Source: Agelaius tricolor (Eukaryota > Chordata > Aves > Passeriformes > Icteridae). From it: DNA of 64,000 nucleotides. Made by a program: the position numbers and the translations under genes. Below are positions 46,101 through 58,040 of this stretch, one piece after another; position 1 is the stretch's first letter; each line of letters begins with the position of its first letter. The stretch is taken from contig JALJCS010000052.1 of NCBI GenBank assembly GCA_023055355.1, positions 17,501 through 81,500 of the forward strand, in the 5' to 3' direction. Below the pieces are notes generated by a model. That model did not search any database and had not been told where the DNA came from. It worked only from the letters and a program-made list of their open reading frames with translations.

Positions 46101-47728
46101 CTTACTCATTATGAATTGGAGAATGATGAAAGAGTTAACAAAATTGATGTCTGTAATTAATGCACACAACTTGGCTGATGACCTTTTCACTGTGGACATC
46201 TCCAAGACTGTTGACACAAGGCGACTATAAATGAGAGGATGTGTTTTGAAATAATATCTTCAATTTTCTTTGAAGATTATAAGAAAATTACTTTTGATTT
46301 TTGGTGAATTGTTTTGAAAAAAAAATATTTTAAATTAACTGTTGTTGATTTGTTTATTGCTTTATTGCCTTTGATTATTTGTGATTAGTTTCAAATAATT
46401 GAAAAAAATGTTTTAAAATAATATGGTTTAAATTCCTGTGATTATATTTGTTTCTTGTTTCCTTACCCCCACCTTTTTCTATCTTTTCTTTTCCTTCCCT
46501 TCTCTCTCTCTGTCTGATGTATTGTCTCTGCTTTCCGGGATATGCTACCAATGTACGACAAGTACACCACAATACTACAGAACACTGCTGATGAAGACCC
46601 TTTGAAGCCTGTCGTGAGTCACCAGGTGCTGTGAAAGACGGTCTGAGGTTCCCCTCATTTGCCTCACGACCGTCCACAGGACCGATATCGGGACCCTGAG
46701 GACACCGATGGGACCTCTGGCCTGCCAGTAATGGATGAACACCAAAAATCCTGAGGCCCCTGAGCAGAATTCTGGCCTGCCAAGTGATTGTTCACAGCTG
46801 TGTCTTCAGTGACTGCTTCTAGCAGGGCCTGCCAAGGGGCGACCCGGCCTATATGCTTGCACCTGCTTCACGACAATAGACCAGGAATTTTCCCACCTCT
46901 TGGCCAGATGAACTTGCTGGGGCAACTTGGTAGCCCCCCATGGAAAATCCTTCATCTGCTCCACTACCACTGTGAGGCACGGAGATGAAGCCCCCTACCA
47001 AGGACTGAGACTGAGACACCCATAATTCTGATGCAGGGGTGCTGGCCTGACTGAAGCAGGATGCCTGCTGAGTGCTGCCTACAGATGTGTTCACTGGACC
47101 TAGACTGGTTTCCCACAGAAAGCAGTCCTGAAACAATGGGTCCCACTCACTGCTGCTACTGACTTATCCTGCTGAGAACATGGACTGTCTGTACCCGTCT
47201 TCAATACTTTTTTCTCCCTCAGCAATTTCAATAGACTTCTTCTTCTTCTTGATTGGATCTGTTCCCCCTCAGCCATTTCAAGATTCTGTTTCCCCCCTCA
47301 ACAATGGACTATAATAGAACCTTGAGTTCACCAGGACTGTGAGATCTTCCCAACGTGACTAGGCAAACTCTATCGGCTGGACTAAGAGGACTTAGTCTCT
47401 CCGTGTTTGGTAGCTATACTCCCTCTCTCTTTCTCCCCCTCTTTTTTATTCTTTTCCTCTCCCTGATTCCTTTCAGGCATTTGCTGTGGTCATTCTATAA
47501 AGATGCATTTGTTTTGATTGATACTGCAATCCCCTTTCCAGGTTGTCTGTTGCACTCCCAGATCAGTTAACCAACCAACCAGTCAACCAACCCGTTGGTA
47601 TGAGCGGATGGTGACAATACCTTCTTTCAAGCTGAAATTGGTTCTAGTCCATAGAAGCACACTGGTAGGTAAAAGTAGACTCTAAAAGATAACATTCAAA
47701 ACGTATTTCCCTTGTCTTCCCATTAAAG
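46101..47728. other. probable retroelement-derived sequence, not resolved
   Basis: AT-rich to 46.5 kb, then moderately GC-rich with pyrimidine-rich stretches near 47.2-47.5 kb. It could be the 3' part of the env-bearing element, but no LTR ends or motif were secured. Confidence 0.3.
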
Positions 47729-47929
47729 CAAGTGAAGAAAGCAGACAGGAGATCTTCAGATAACATGCTATGCAAATTGAAAAGATTCTGTCCTTATTTG
47801 AAGCAACTGAGGAACTCACACAATGAAATACAGTTCAGACAGATGGAAGGGTCACAGATGATGTCAAATCTATACATCCAATGTTTGAATGAAGCAAGAT
47901 TTCTTGAAGTACAATCCTATACAATGAAG
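47729..47929 (+). other. candidate 201-nt internal exon
   Basis: The acceptor tract CCCTTGTCTTCCCATTAAAG ends at 47728 and a GTGAGT donor starts at 47930. One frame is open for exactly 67 codons (phase 0 to 0), rich in Lys, Arg, Gln and Met. A second frame is also protein-like but has three stops. No family was recognised. Confidence 0.35.
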
Positions 47930-49244
47930 GTGAGTTTGCAGAAGCAATTGAACTGGGTCTGTTTTATAAACACAATGTTTTCTAAGTAACTGAGGATTCA
48001 GGAAGGCAACCTTGGACTTTAAAGGATTTAGAAACATACAAATACCAAGACTGGCAGTTCGTTAGCTTTAACAGTCTCTTCAAATAAGATCTATTTTTAA
48101 CTTCTTCTTGTAGTAGGTCTGAAGACATTGGGAACGATGCTATAAAAAAAAAAAACAAACAACAAACCAAAACAAAACCAAAACAGCTTTCTGAAAAAGC
48201 TTGGAGAAACCAGAGAAATTATGATTTTTAGGGGTTAAGTAGTCCTTTAAAAGTTGTCTCTGGGAAAAGAGATAAAAAGCCACTAATTGACTGTGGAGTA
48301 TATTCCAAACTTGTACTGAAGCATGTAAGGGACAAGAGCCTGTAATAAAACTACTATGCTGGGTTCATCTGTTAAAAGCATTCCAGAATGGTTGAAATTA
48401 TCAATCACATAATGTGGGATTAAAAAAAAAAAAAGAAAAAAAAGAGAGAGAGAAAAAAAGAAATAGAAAAAAGAAGAAAACATAAGGAAAAAAATATTTT
48501 GAACATGTTTTCCCACTCCCAGATGGCATAACAGCTTTATTTCATTTTGTTCCTAAGACTGATTAATAGCTTATGAAGTGTTTTACAATTGAGAGTGAGA
48601 GTGTTCACACTAACCATACAATTTGGATGGATCTCTTTTACTTTGCACAGCAGCAGTTACTGTTTAGCACTCCACAGTTCAGTCCCCAAAAGTGAATGGG
48701 TGTGGCAGATTTAACCTAACTGGCCAGTCCACCAGAATGCTTAATTATCTTGGAAAATGCTTTGCTCTATCTCATTATCTGGACATGTCTCTCTAGCTCC
48801 GCTTTGAGCTCCTTGATCTTTCATCGACAGGATGAGATCCAATTTAGCTTAGCAAGGATATAGCCTTTCAAAACCACTTCTTTTATCTTCTGCATTCATC
48901 CAAGTACATTTCTACTGCAGGGAACCCTGTGGAAGATCCTAGTTGTTTTGTTTCTCAGATAGTTGTTGCATAAAAGAGCTCTTCTTTTAATTTTTTCCCT
49001 GCTAAAGGATAGGCTCTGTACTTAACTGATTGTGATGCTAACTCATTATCATCTATTCTGATTGACCGGTTGCAAAATTGTTAAGTCTAGTAAGAGCAGG
49101 AAAAGTGTGCTGTTGCTGTGCCTGTAAATGTCGTGTCAGCTGCTGTTGGGATAAAAAGCATGAGCATAAGAAAACATGGATAGAAAAGAAATTTGTTGTG
49201 ATTTCTGCACAAGAGGAAGTATGAAGCACTTATTTCAGTGGCTA
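47930..49244. other. no gene recognised
   Basis: Intron-like AT-rich sequence with an A/G-rich low-complexity run near 48420-48500. Confidence 0.35.
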
Positions 49245-50583
49245 AGACAGTATCATCATTGGGCCAGTTCTCTTCAACATCTTTTGAACAACCTGGACAC
49301 AGCACTTGAAGGAATATTAAGAAAGTTTGCCAAAGACACTAAATTGGGAGGAGCTGTGAGCTAACTCCCTTGAGGGCACAGAGACCTTGCAGAGAGATCT
49401 TGCCAAATAGGAGAGATGGGCAATTCTTGCTGGCCGGGAGTCTATGCACAAATCACAAAAGGGGCGGGACTGCTGGGGACGGCGTCTCAAGCTGGTTTTT
49501 TCCAGCATCAGTCTCATTACATGGTGATGACAATGGGAAGCTGCCAGTAGCTCACGTCCCCAGCAGCAGACAAAGAACTTAATGTTACAACTGACTTGAA
49601 AAGTTTTTTGACCAATCACACAAAGCAAAAGCATATTGACAGTACTTCTATCCAATCACTATAAAGACATGTACCTGGGCTTAGAACAATGCTCGCTTCT
49701 TTCGAATAAAAGACCTGCTTGTAAGCCTTAAGATACAATGCACAGAGCTCCGTTATTAAGCTCAGAACTACCTAACATCGCGCTAGATATACTTTGCTGT
49801 AGCTTAGGGAGTTATTCTAGACAAGCATTAATACACAGACCATTGTTCCATTTGTCCTTACTTTTCTACTTCTCATCTAACTTTTCTGCTGACAAACCTT
49901 ATGACTACTGCTTAGCTCCAATGACAGTTCTGCTGTCTCTGAGGCCTTCCTTTTGCAGCTTTCCCAAACCCCTCTGTTTTTGAGGATTCCCACAGGCAAT
50001 CACCAACCAGATGGAGTGGAACAAGGGCAAGTGCTGGATTCAGCACCTGCAACAGGGCAATCCTGGTGGGTGTATAGACTGGGGAGGGAGCAAGAGGCTG
50101 GGAGAAGCACTGCAGAAAGGGACCCAGGCTCCTGGCCAATGGCAAGCTGAATGTGCATCAGCAGTGCCCTAGCAGCAAGGAGGGCCAAGCCTGTCCTGGG
50201 GTGCACTGGGCACAGCATCACCAGCTGGGCAAGGGAGGGGATTGTCTTGCTCTGCTCTGCTCTGGGGTGGAATCACCTTGGTATTAGAAAGTTCTCAAAT
50301 GAGGTCTACAAAGACAGGACTCAAAGAAATGGCACGCAGCTGAGTCAGGGGAGGTTTAGGTCGGGTATCAGGGAAAAGTTTTTAACCAGAGAATGGCTGG
50401 GCACTGGAAGAGTCTCTCCAGGGAGTGGCCACACCATCACACCTGTCTGAGTTTGGGACATTGCTCTCAGGCATATGGTGTGATTCTCAAGGATGGCCCC
50501 AGGCAGGGCCAGGAGTTGGACTGATGATGATCCTGATGGGGTCCTTCCAATTCAACAGATTCGACAACTCAATGGTTCTGTCC
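49245..50583 (+). mobile_element. CR1 LINE fragment, split by an LTR
   Basis: The left part (to 49424) encodes the CR1 RT segment around LRKFAKDTKLGGA with frameshifts. The right part (from 49995) encodes the C-terminal region around SALAARRAKPVLGC, then a typical CR1 tail with a LEU-rich 3' end (GGCACTGGAAGAG, AGGGCCAGGAGTTGGACT, GGTCCTTCCAA). Removing 49425-49994 plus one GGCAAT restores a continuous CR1 sequence. Confidence 0.8.
49425..49994 (-). mobile_element. solo LTR inserted in CR1
   Basis: The element is 570 bp. GGCAAT at 49419-49424 is repeated at 49995-50000, a 6-bp target-site duplication. On the minus strand it starts TGTGGG and ends AAGA where CA is expected, a likely single mutation. 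It shares blocks with 21690-22130. Confidence 0.75.
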
Positions 50584-51009
50584 TGGCCGCTCAAGGTATA
50601 TTGCTTGGTCTCATCAGATTTTGATCTGCTCTTGTTGGTCAGACTTTGTCCCTACTGGCTAATGATATTTATCACAAAAGACAAAGTGCCTTTTCTCAAT
50701 TTTCTCAAGCAATTGGAACATGCGCCTTAGAATCCTAAAAAAGTCTTTTCTTTGAAACAACACTGTAGTGTTTTTCACTGCCCAGTAGTCTTTCCAGATC
50801 TTAAGGAGAAAGAAGGCAAAATGAGGGGACGTATTACAATGAATGATTGTCAGTTTTCCGGTTCTTTAGCAGTATATTTGTACTTCCACTATTCTTTTCT
50901 GTAAAATCATGGTTTTCTGTAGTATCCAATTTTCTAGCAAGACACATTTCTGCAACTGAGCCCATCAGTCTTTGTGAAAAGATATTGTCAAAAGTACAAA
51001 ACATATGAA
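50584..51009. other. no gene recognised
   Basis: AT-rich, low-copy-looking sequence. Confidence 0.3.
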
Positions 51010-51400
51010 TAGGCAGTGGCAAGTGAGGGAAAAAAGGAGTATGAGAAGCAGCTGCATGATACTAAAGTGAGACAAGAAGGAGGAGAAGGTGCTCCAGTTG
51101 ACAGAGCAAAGAATCCCCCACAGTCCCTGGAGGACATCATCATCAAGCAGGTTGTCTCCCAGCAGTCCCTGGAGAACCGTGGAGGAACACATACCTACAC
51201 TGCAGCTCGTGGGGAGCTCCATTGCACAGCAGGTGAATGTGCCTTGAAGGAAGCTGCAGCTTGTGGAGGGAGGGAGGGAGGGAGGGAGGGCCAGAAAAGC
51301 ATCCTTGACCTCTTGGAAGAGTGGAAGAGTATGTGCAAATCTTCAACAGCTGCTAACTCTAATCTATTCTCTTTCCACTTCCTGTCTTAGGTAAGTAAGA
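51010..51400 (+). other. open frame in dispersed-repeat-like sequence
   Basis: A 124-codon frame (51016-51390) is rich in Glu, Gly and Ala, with a (GGGA)n run at 51267-51290. Its wording (AGCAGGTTGTCTCCCAGCAGTCC, GTGGGGAGCTCC) resembles avian dispersed-repeat sequence, so a host gene is unlikely. A GTAAGT near 51391 could be chance. Confidence 0.3.
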
Positions 51401-52699
51401 AGACAAGCCAAGAATTAGAAGCCTAAATTCTTTTGCTTGAGGCTCCCATTCTTTCTGCCATTCTCTTCAAATTTAGTTTGAAGTAAAACTCATGATAAAG
51501 TTCTTAAGGCTTGATGTTCAGGCTTTTCAGAAAATAGGGAGTGCAAATAACTCTTGTCACTGTCATTTTTTTCATAGAAGGAAAAAAGGGAAATTACTGG
51601 TTTTCAAGGACTTATGGATATCCATGGGTAACGGTGGTGAGACGGAAGAGTTTACTTAATCTGAAAAGAGAATGTCGTGGAGCTACCTCAGCTCTGTACA
51701 AGTTTTTTTACCAGGAACTCTCGACTTCTAAACAGACTAAGGACACAATAGTTATCTCTGGGAATATTTTAGTATGTATAGTACATTCATCTTTAAATAG
51801 TTCTATCTGTTTGACAGTTATGACTTAGGCTTTAAATTTGATGTGAAAAGAAATATTTGTGATTCAGATCATTTCCATTTCTGAAGCATTTCAGTTGTTG
51901 ACTGTTTTTGCTGTCTCCTGAGGGTGGGAAAATAGTCTTTGTACCAATACTGAAACAAACTAGATGGAAAAATCTGTTTTCCTCATTCTTTTCTGTCTAT
52001 TCAAACAGGCACAGCAGCAAGACCACTGCTATGAGTCAGAGTGGCCCTTCCGCTCCAGGATGACAAACTTGTAGTGGCTAGTATGTTATCTGCACCCATT
52101 TCTGATGCCGGCTGTTAACTGTTGTGCAGAAAGATCTGTCAACCTTTTTCCCAGGACGACACTTCTGAATTGCTTCACTTGTCTCTGAAGCAGAGAACTA
52201 AGCTGGCGCTCCATTTCTGAGATCTTGCTGTGTTAGCCCCCAAACCCATTACTTTCAAATGCCTTTTACTTTCAACCCAAGCACTTCATTACTTCATGAT
52301 GTAATCTCTTGTTCTTAATGTTCGGGGGATTGTTTTAGACTGAGAAGAACATATTGCAGTAAGCAGGTAGAACATCTATCTTAAGCAGTATCCATCACTT
52401 GGCTTTGGTTCACGTATCATAACATCTGCAAGGAATGTCATTTACAATCAATGGATGGGCTGGGGTAATGGGCCACAGGTTTAGGAATCTTTCTCCAATT
52501 AATTTTGCATTAAAATTTAGCTCTTATCATTTCAATTGGATCTTTATTAAAACAATCATCTATTTATTACCTCTACCACAATGACCAGTGTACCTGTACC
52601 ACAGTCAACAGTGGCTGAGCATCCTACAACAATTCCAAGAAGAATGGTCTGAGCCCCCAGTGCAGCACATGAAGTCTGTCATCAAGCCAGAGTCCCGCA
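51401..52699. other. no gene recognised
   Basis: AT-rich sequence without domain, repeat or splice framework that I could support. Confidence 0.35.
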
Positions 52700-53080
52700 G
52701 GCGTTTTCTCAGCCTGGAGAAGAGCAGACTCCGGGCAAATTGTTAGAGCAGCTCTCCAGTAGCTGAAGACAGCCTACCAGAAGGAGGCAGGTGAGCTACA
52801 CAAGGGCACGGAGCGATAGGAAAAGTGTGGATGGCTTTAAAACCTGAAGAGGATAGGTTTCCTTTGGCTATTGGGAAGAAATTCCTTGCCAAGAGGGTTG
52901 TGAGACACTGGAACATCTTGTGGGTGACCAATTCCTGGAAGTGATCAAGGCCAGCTTGAATGGGTCTTTGAGCTTAAGGCGGTCTAGTGGAAGGTGTCCC
53001 TGACAATGACATGGTGGGGGGGACGTAGGTGAATTTTAGGTCCCTTCCAAACCCAACCATTCCATTATTCTATGGTAATC
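52700..53080 (+). mobile_element. CR1 LINE 3' fragment
   Basis: CTGGAGAAGAGCAGACTCCGG, TGATCAAGGCCAGCTTGAATGG, GTCTAGTGGAAGGTGTCCCTG and TTCCATTATTCTATGG follow in CR1 order, ending in the characteristic ATTCTATG tail. Confidence 0.85.
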
Positions 53081-53274
53081 ATTCTGTACAGTAGCAGTAA
53101 GAAGTAGAAGCTAGAAGTAACATATTCATGCTGAGAAACTGCTATCCAATGAGTTGAACGGTTTGGGTCTCACATTTATGGGCCATTTAGCAATACTATA
53201 TCTAATATCTACTCCTCGCTCTTTATCGTACACGCAAGTATTTTATCATCTTTAACGTTTCTGACATTTGGGAG

Positions 53275-53535
53275 ATTTCTTTCCTTCTCTTTCTTTCTTC
53301 CTTTCTTTCTTTCTTCCTTTCTTTCTTTCCCTCGTTCCTTCTTTCCCTCTTTCCCTCTTTTTCCCTTCCTTTTCTTTCTTTCTTTTTCTTTCTTTCTCTC
53401 TTTCTTTCTTTTTCTCTTTCTCTCTTTCCTTCTTTCTTTTCTTTCCTTCCCCCACTTCCTTCCATCACTGCCTTCCTTCCATTATGTCCTTCTTTCTGCC
53501 ACGTCCTTCTGCCACTTCCTTCCCTCCCTCCCTCC
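53275..53535. repeat. pyrimidine-rich (TTTC/TTCC)n low-complexity repeat
   Basis: Nearly pure T/C on the plus strand. Open frames on both strands here are compositional. Confidence 0.95.
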
Positions 53536-54429
53536 ACTTTGATGTTAATTTGCAAACCGTCAAGTAGTTACAGGAAATTACTCTTCTTTAAATATCATTT
53601 TGAAGCTTAGAAATGAAGAAATAACAAAATTGTGTCAAAACAGGGCATTTAAAAGCCATCTGAAAGTGAGAACTAGCTATTGAAAAGTCAAAAATACAAA
53701 AATGAAATGATGGAGTGGATGGTTTTAAGGGATATTCTTTGTATGGCTTTGATACAAAGGAGGATCTCAATTTTTACACCTTCTAAAAACACTTCTTGAA
53801 ACTTACTGCTTTCCATGACAAAAATATTTCCAAAACAAGGAAATTGATTTATGCAGATGAAAATATCATCCTCCGAATAGTCATTATCAAGTCCAAAAGA
53901 TTACCCTGCTTTTACCTAGTAAGCTTTATGGAGATTTCTATTCTCACCCAAACAAAGAAGAATCTCTCAAATGACTAGAAAATCTTTAAAAGCAAAATAA
54001 CCTTTAAGAAAAAAGATCCAAAAAAGAGCAGGGAATTACATACGTGCACACTTGTTACATGTTGGTTACTAATATTGGCTCTAGTTTGTTGGCGAGTACA
54101 CTTCCTATTCACGCGCGCAGATAGCCCTCTTCCTCCTGCACACAGATGTGTGATATTGGGTCTCAAAGAATGGACTATCTGCTCTTAGATAGGTTTTGGT
54201 TCTCAAAGTCAAAGCGTAGTCTTCCTGGCTCTATTACCAGGATTTTGTTCCGGGAAGGGAATGTGCTTGTGCCTGTTAGAAATGAGGAGGAGGGGACAGA
54301 AAGCAAAGCCATTTGAAGACAACCTGCAGCAGAACTAAGAAAGAGGGGTGCTTCTTGACTGCACAGCAAAAGAAATATCGGGAGTACAATCGGGGAAAAC
54401 TTGAGGTGCTGATAGACTTTCTCCTTGTG
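53536..54429. other. AT-rich spacer
   Basis: No gene or named repeat was seen. Sequence after about 54270 becomes similar to the following satellite. Confidence 0.35.
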
Positions 54430-57115
54430 ACAGCTTTGAAACGTACAGAAAACAGCACTTCCCCATTCTCCTGCCTTTTCAATTCACATTAACATTGGAA
54501 GAAAAGGGGTTTTGGACAACTTTCTTTTGCTTCTTGCTAAACACTCTACGGACACTCCGTGCAACTTCCAGAAAAAGATCAGGGATGCTTTTTGTACTGG
54601 GACAGTTTCTCCTTGCGAAACATAGTAGAAAAGCTTTTTGCTAAGATGTAGGCGACAAGAGACGCAGATTCAGAGATACGGAGCTCTCCGAAGGTAAGGG
54701 CCTCTCCCGGGCGTCTTTCCGCAGAAGCCGTGCTCCGGAGCGCACCGCGACCGGCACAATGCTCTGTGTGCAAAGAAGCGGCTTCTTCGCCTCCGGAAGA
54801 CTGAGACCGCGGCCGCGTCTCTAAAAGCGAAGAACGAAGCCGCACAACATGGGGATTGTGTGTGCAGCTCTCAAACCTAAAGAAAACAGTACCTTAGAAC
54901 TCTCCTGCCTTTTCCATTCATATTACCATTCAGAAAGAAGGAGTTTTGGACAACTTTCTTTTGCTTCTTGCTAAACACTCTGCAGACCTCCGTGCAACTT
55001 CTAGAACAAGAGCGGAGATGCTTTCCGTACTGGCACAGTTTGTCTCGGCAAGACATAGTAAAAAAGCTTTTTGCTAAGTTTTATGCGACGAGAGAGGCAG
55101 AAGGCAGAGATACGGAGCTCTCCGAAACTAAGCCCCCAGCCAGGGCGTCTTTCATCAGAAGCCGCTCTCCGGAGAACACCGCCACAGGCACAATGCTCTG
55201 TGCGTGAAGAATCGGCTTCTTCGCCTCCGGGAGACGGAGACAGCGGCAGCTTCCCAAAGGCGAAGATGCAAGCCACACCACACAGGCACAGTGTGGGCAG
55301 CATTCAGACTTAGAGAAAACAGCACTTTACCACTCTCCTGCCTTTTCCATTGGTCTTATATTCGAAAAGAACGAGTTTTGGACAACTATCTTTTCCTTCT
55401 GCAAAACTCTTTGCAGACCTCCGTGCAAGTTTAGAAAATTATTCTGGATGTTTGTTTACTGGCACAGTTTCCCCTTGCAAGACACGGTGCAAAAGCTTTT
55501 TGCGGAGTGTTGAACGACAAGAGCTGAAGAAGACGAAGATACGCAGCTCTCCGAAGCTGAGCGCCCGTCCACGGCGTCTTTCGGCAAAAAACCGCTCTCA
55601 GAAGCTCACCGCGCCGGCACAATGCTCTGTGCGCAAAGAAGCCGCTTCTTCGCCTCCGGGAGACGGAGAGAGCGGACAGCTTCCGAAAGGCGATGATGCA
55701 AGCTGCCCAATAGCAGCATAATCTGAGCAGCTTTCAAACAAATAGAAAAGAGTACTTTACCCAACTCCTGCCTTTTCCATTCACAATTTACTCGAATAAA
55801 AGGACTTTTCAACAACTTTCTTTTACTTCTTGTTCAACAATTCGAATACCTATGTGCATCTTCTAGAACAAGATCCGGGATGTTTTGTGTACTGGCACAA
55901 TTTCTCCTTGCAAGATATGGTGGAAAAGCTTTTTGCTGAGTGTTGAACGACAAGAGCCGAAGAAGACGGAGATACGCAGCTCTGCGAAGCTAAGTGCCGG
56001 TCCCGGGCATCTTTCGCCACAAACTGCTCTCAGGAGCTCCCTGCGCTCGGCACGATCTTGTGCGCAAAGAAGCCGCTTCTTCGCCTCCGGGAGATGGAGA
56101 GAGCGGCAGCTTCCCAAATGCAAGCCGCACCAAACAGGCACAGTATGGGCAGCATTCAAACTTAGAGAAAACAGTACTTTACCAGTCTCCTGCCTTTTCC
56201 AGTGTTCTTATATTCGAAAAGAACGAGTTTTGGACAACTAGCTTTTCCTTCTTGCAAAACTCTTTGCAGACCTCTGTGCAAGTTTAGAAAACGATTTTGG
56301 ATGTTTTCTTGACTGGCACAGTTTCTCTTTGCAGGATATGGTGGAAAAACTTTTTCTTGCATGTGGAACGAACAAGAGCCGAAGAAGACGGAGATACGGA
56401 GCTCTCCGAAGCTGAGTGCCGGTCCCGGCTTCTTTCGCCACAAACTGCTCTCAGGAGCTCCCTGCGCTCGGCACAATGTTGTGCGCAAAGAAGCCGCTTC
56501 TTCGCCTCCGGGAGACGGAGAGAGCGGCAGCTTCCCAAATGCAAGCCGCACCAAACAGGCACAGTGTGGGTGGCATTCAGATTGAGAGAAAACAGTACTT
56601 TACCCAACTCCTGCCTTTTCCAGTGTTCTTATATTCGAAAAGAACGAGTTTTGGACAACTATCTTTTCCTTCTTGCAAAACTCTTTGCAGACCTCTGTGC
56701 AAGTTTAGAAAACGATTTTGGATGTTTTCTTGACTGGCACAGTTTCTCTTTGCAGGATATGATGGAAAAGTTTTTTGCTGAGTGTTGAACGATAAGAGCT
56801 GCAGAAGACGCAGATACGCAGCTCTCCAAAGCTTAGTGCCGGTCCCCGGCGTCTTTTGGAAGAAGCTGCTCTCCAGCGCTCACCGCGACGAGCACAATGC
56901 TCTTTGTGCGAAGAAGCCGCTTCTTCGCCTCCGGGAGACTCTGCGCGCGGCAGCTTCGAAACGCGAAAAACAAATATTAACAACACCGGCATTGTGTCCC
57001 GGACGTCTTTCGGCACAAGCTCTGCACCGGAGCGTACCGCCACCGGCACAATGCTCTGTGCACGATGAACTCGCTTTTTCGCCTCCCGGGTAGTGAAAGA
57101 AGAAGCATAAGCTTA
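54430..57115. repeat. CpG-rich satellite, about 430-bp unit, about six copies
   Basis: TTTTGGACAACTTTCTTTT-type segments occur near 54514, 54947, 55377, 55808, 56232 and 56653 (spacing 421-433 bp). Each unit also has GCACAGTTTCTCCTTGCA, GATACGGAGCTCTCCGAAGC and AGAAGCCGCTTCTTCGCCTCC, plus a CpG-rich half and an AT-rich half. Open frames of 60-163 codons recur in equivalent positions on both strands, such as the minus-strand frames at 55001-55303, 55863-56159 and 56284-56607. No domain was recognised. Confidence 0.9.
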
Positions 57116-57139
57116 AGACGCGAGTGCCTCAATTGTGTA

Positions 57140-57737
57140 CAGGTTTGGGCGCGCCTCTCGATTAATTTTGCCATTCCTGACAGCAGGTGTCGCTGTTGGT
57201 CAAGCTTTGAGTATGCTTAAGAAGTTGGGCTCCTTGGTGGTCAAACAACTCAAAGTAAGATCAGCGATTTTAAATCAGGTATTCACTGATGGTGAGATAC
57301 CATTAAATAATAGATATTTAATATATATAATATATTAATTTTTAGATATATCTATCTAATGGTGTAGATACCATTAGTCATTGCACACTGCAAATAAAGC
57401 TGCTCTAGTTTTCTTGTTAGCACATGGGCAAGAGTGTGAGGATTTTGAAGGAATGTGTTTTTTGAACCTCTCTAACCCTTCTGCAGTCATTCACTGGAAA
57501 CTCAAACAAGGACAAGATAACATGAAGAAATTGATTGGGAATGAGAGGGTTACGCATGAATGGTTTGAGAGATGGGAAACAACTCGATGGTTGGAAGATC
57601 TTGTCAAGGGAACTTTGTTGTTACTAGTAGTCATTATTATATTGCTTCTTGTTATTCCATGCATCATGAAACTGGTGAGTGTCTTGGAAGAAAATACAGT
57701 GGAAATGGTCTGGCTGGTGCAAGATGAAGAAGGGGGA
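57140..57737 (+). pseudogene. ERV env transmembrane-subunit remnant
   Basis: A fusion-peptide-like segment (AGVAVGQALSMLKKLG) at 57182-57229 precedes a break at 57296-57376, then a frame from 57381 with CEDFEGMCF (a CX6C-type loop whose next residue is Phe), and a membrane anchor (LLLLVVIIILLLVIPCIM). The frame reads on past a polypurine tract to 57851. Only the transmembrane subunit survives; the surface subunit would lie in the satellite region and is absent. Confidence 0.8.
57296..57376. repeat. AT-rich insertion flanked by GATACCATTA
   Basis: GATACCATTA at 57296-57305 recurs at 57367-57376, enclosing about 61 bp of AT-rich sequence inside env. It looks like a small insertion or tandem duplication with divergence. 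Confidence 0.6.
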
Positions 57738-58040
57738 AATTGTAGCAATGTATCTGAACCTCTTAGACTAAAGGGTGCACCAGCCATCCAGCTGGAATAT
57801 GTTCTTATCAGAATTTTCTCAGAGCCCTCTGGAATTCATCAAGGTTACTAAGACATACGCCGTGCTAAAATAAGAAAGAGAAGCTGAGAAACCAACTTCC
57901 AAGACTACAAGAACTCGATAACGGGGGGCAGCAAAGCGCCTGGACTGCAACCAAACGTATCTTCTGAGAGGTGCACACAGAATGCGTGGACATAACAAAG
58001 GCACCAAGATAAAAATGCGGGCCTAGCATGTGCAGAAATT
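57725..58040 (+). repeat. polypurine tract and start of the 3' LTR
   Basis: GATGAAGAAGGGGGAAAT at 57723-57740 is followed by TGTAGC, the usual start of an LTR after env. The far end was not resolved. Confidence 0.5.

Noticed and set aside
53223..53567. Open frames of 99-110 codons on both strands
   Set aside because: They translate a T/C-rich simple repeat into Lys/Glu/Arg or Ser/Phe/Leu runs.
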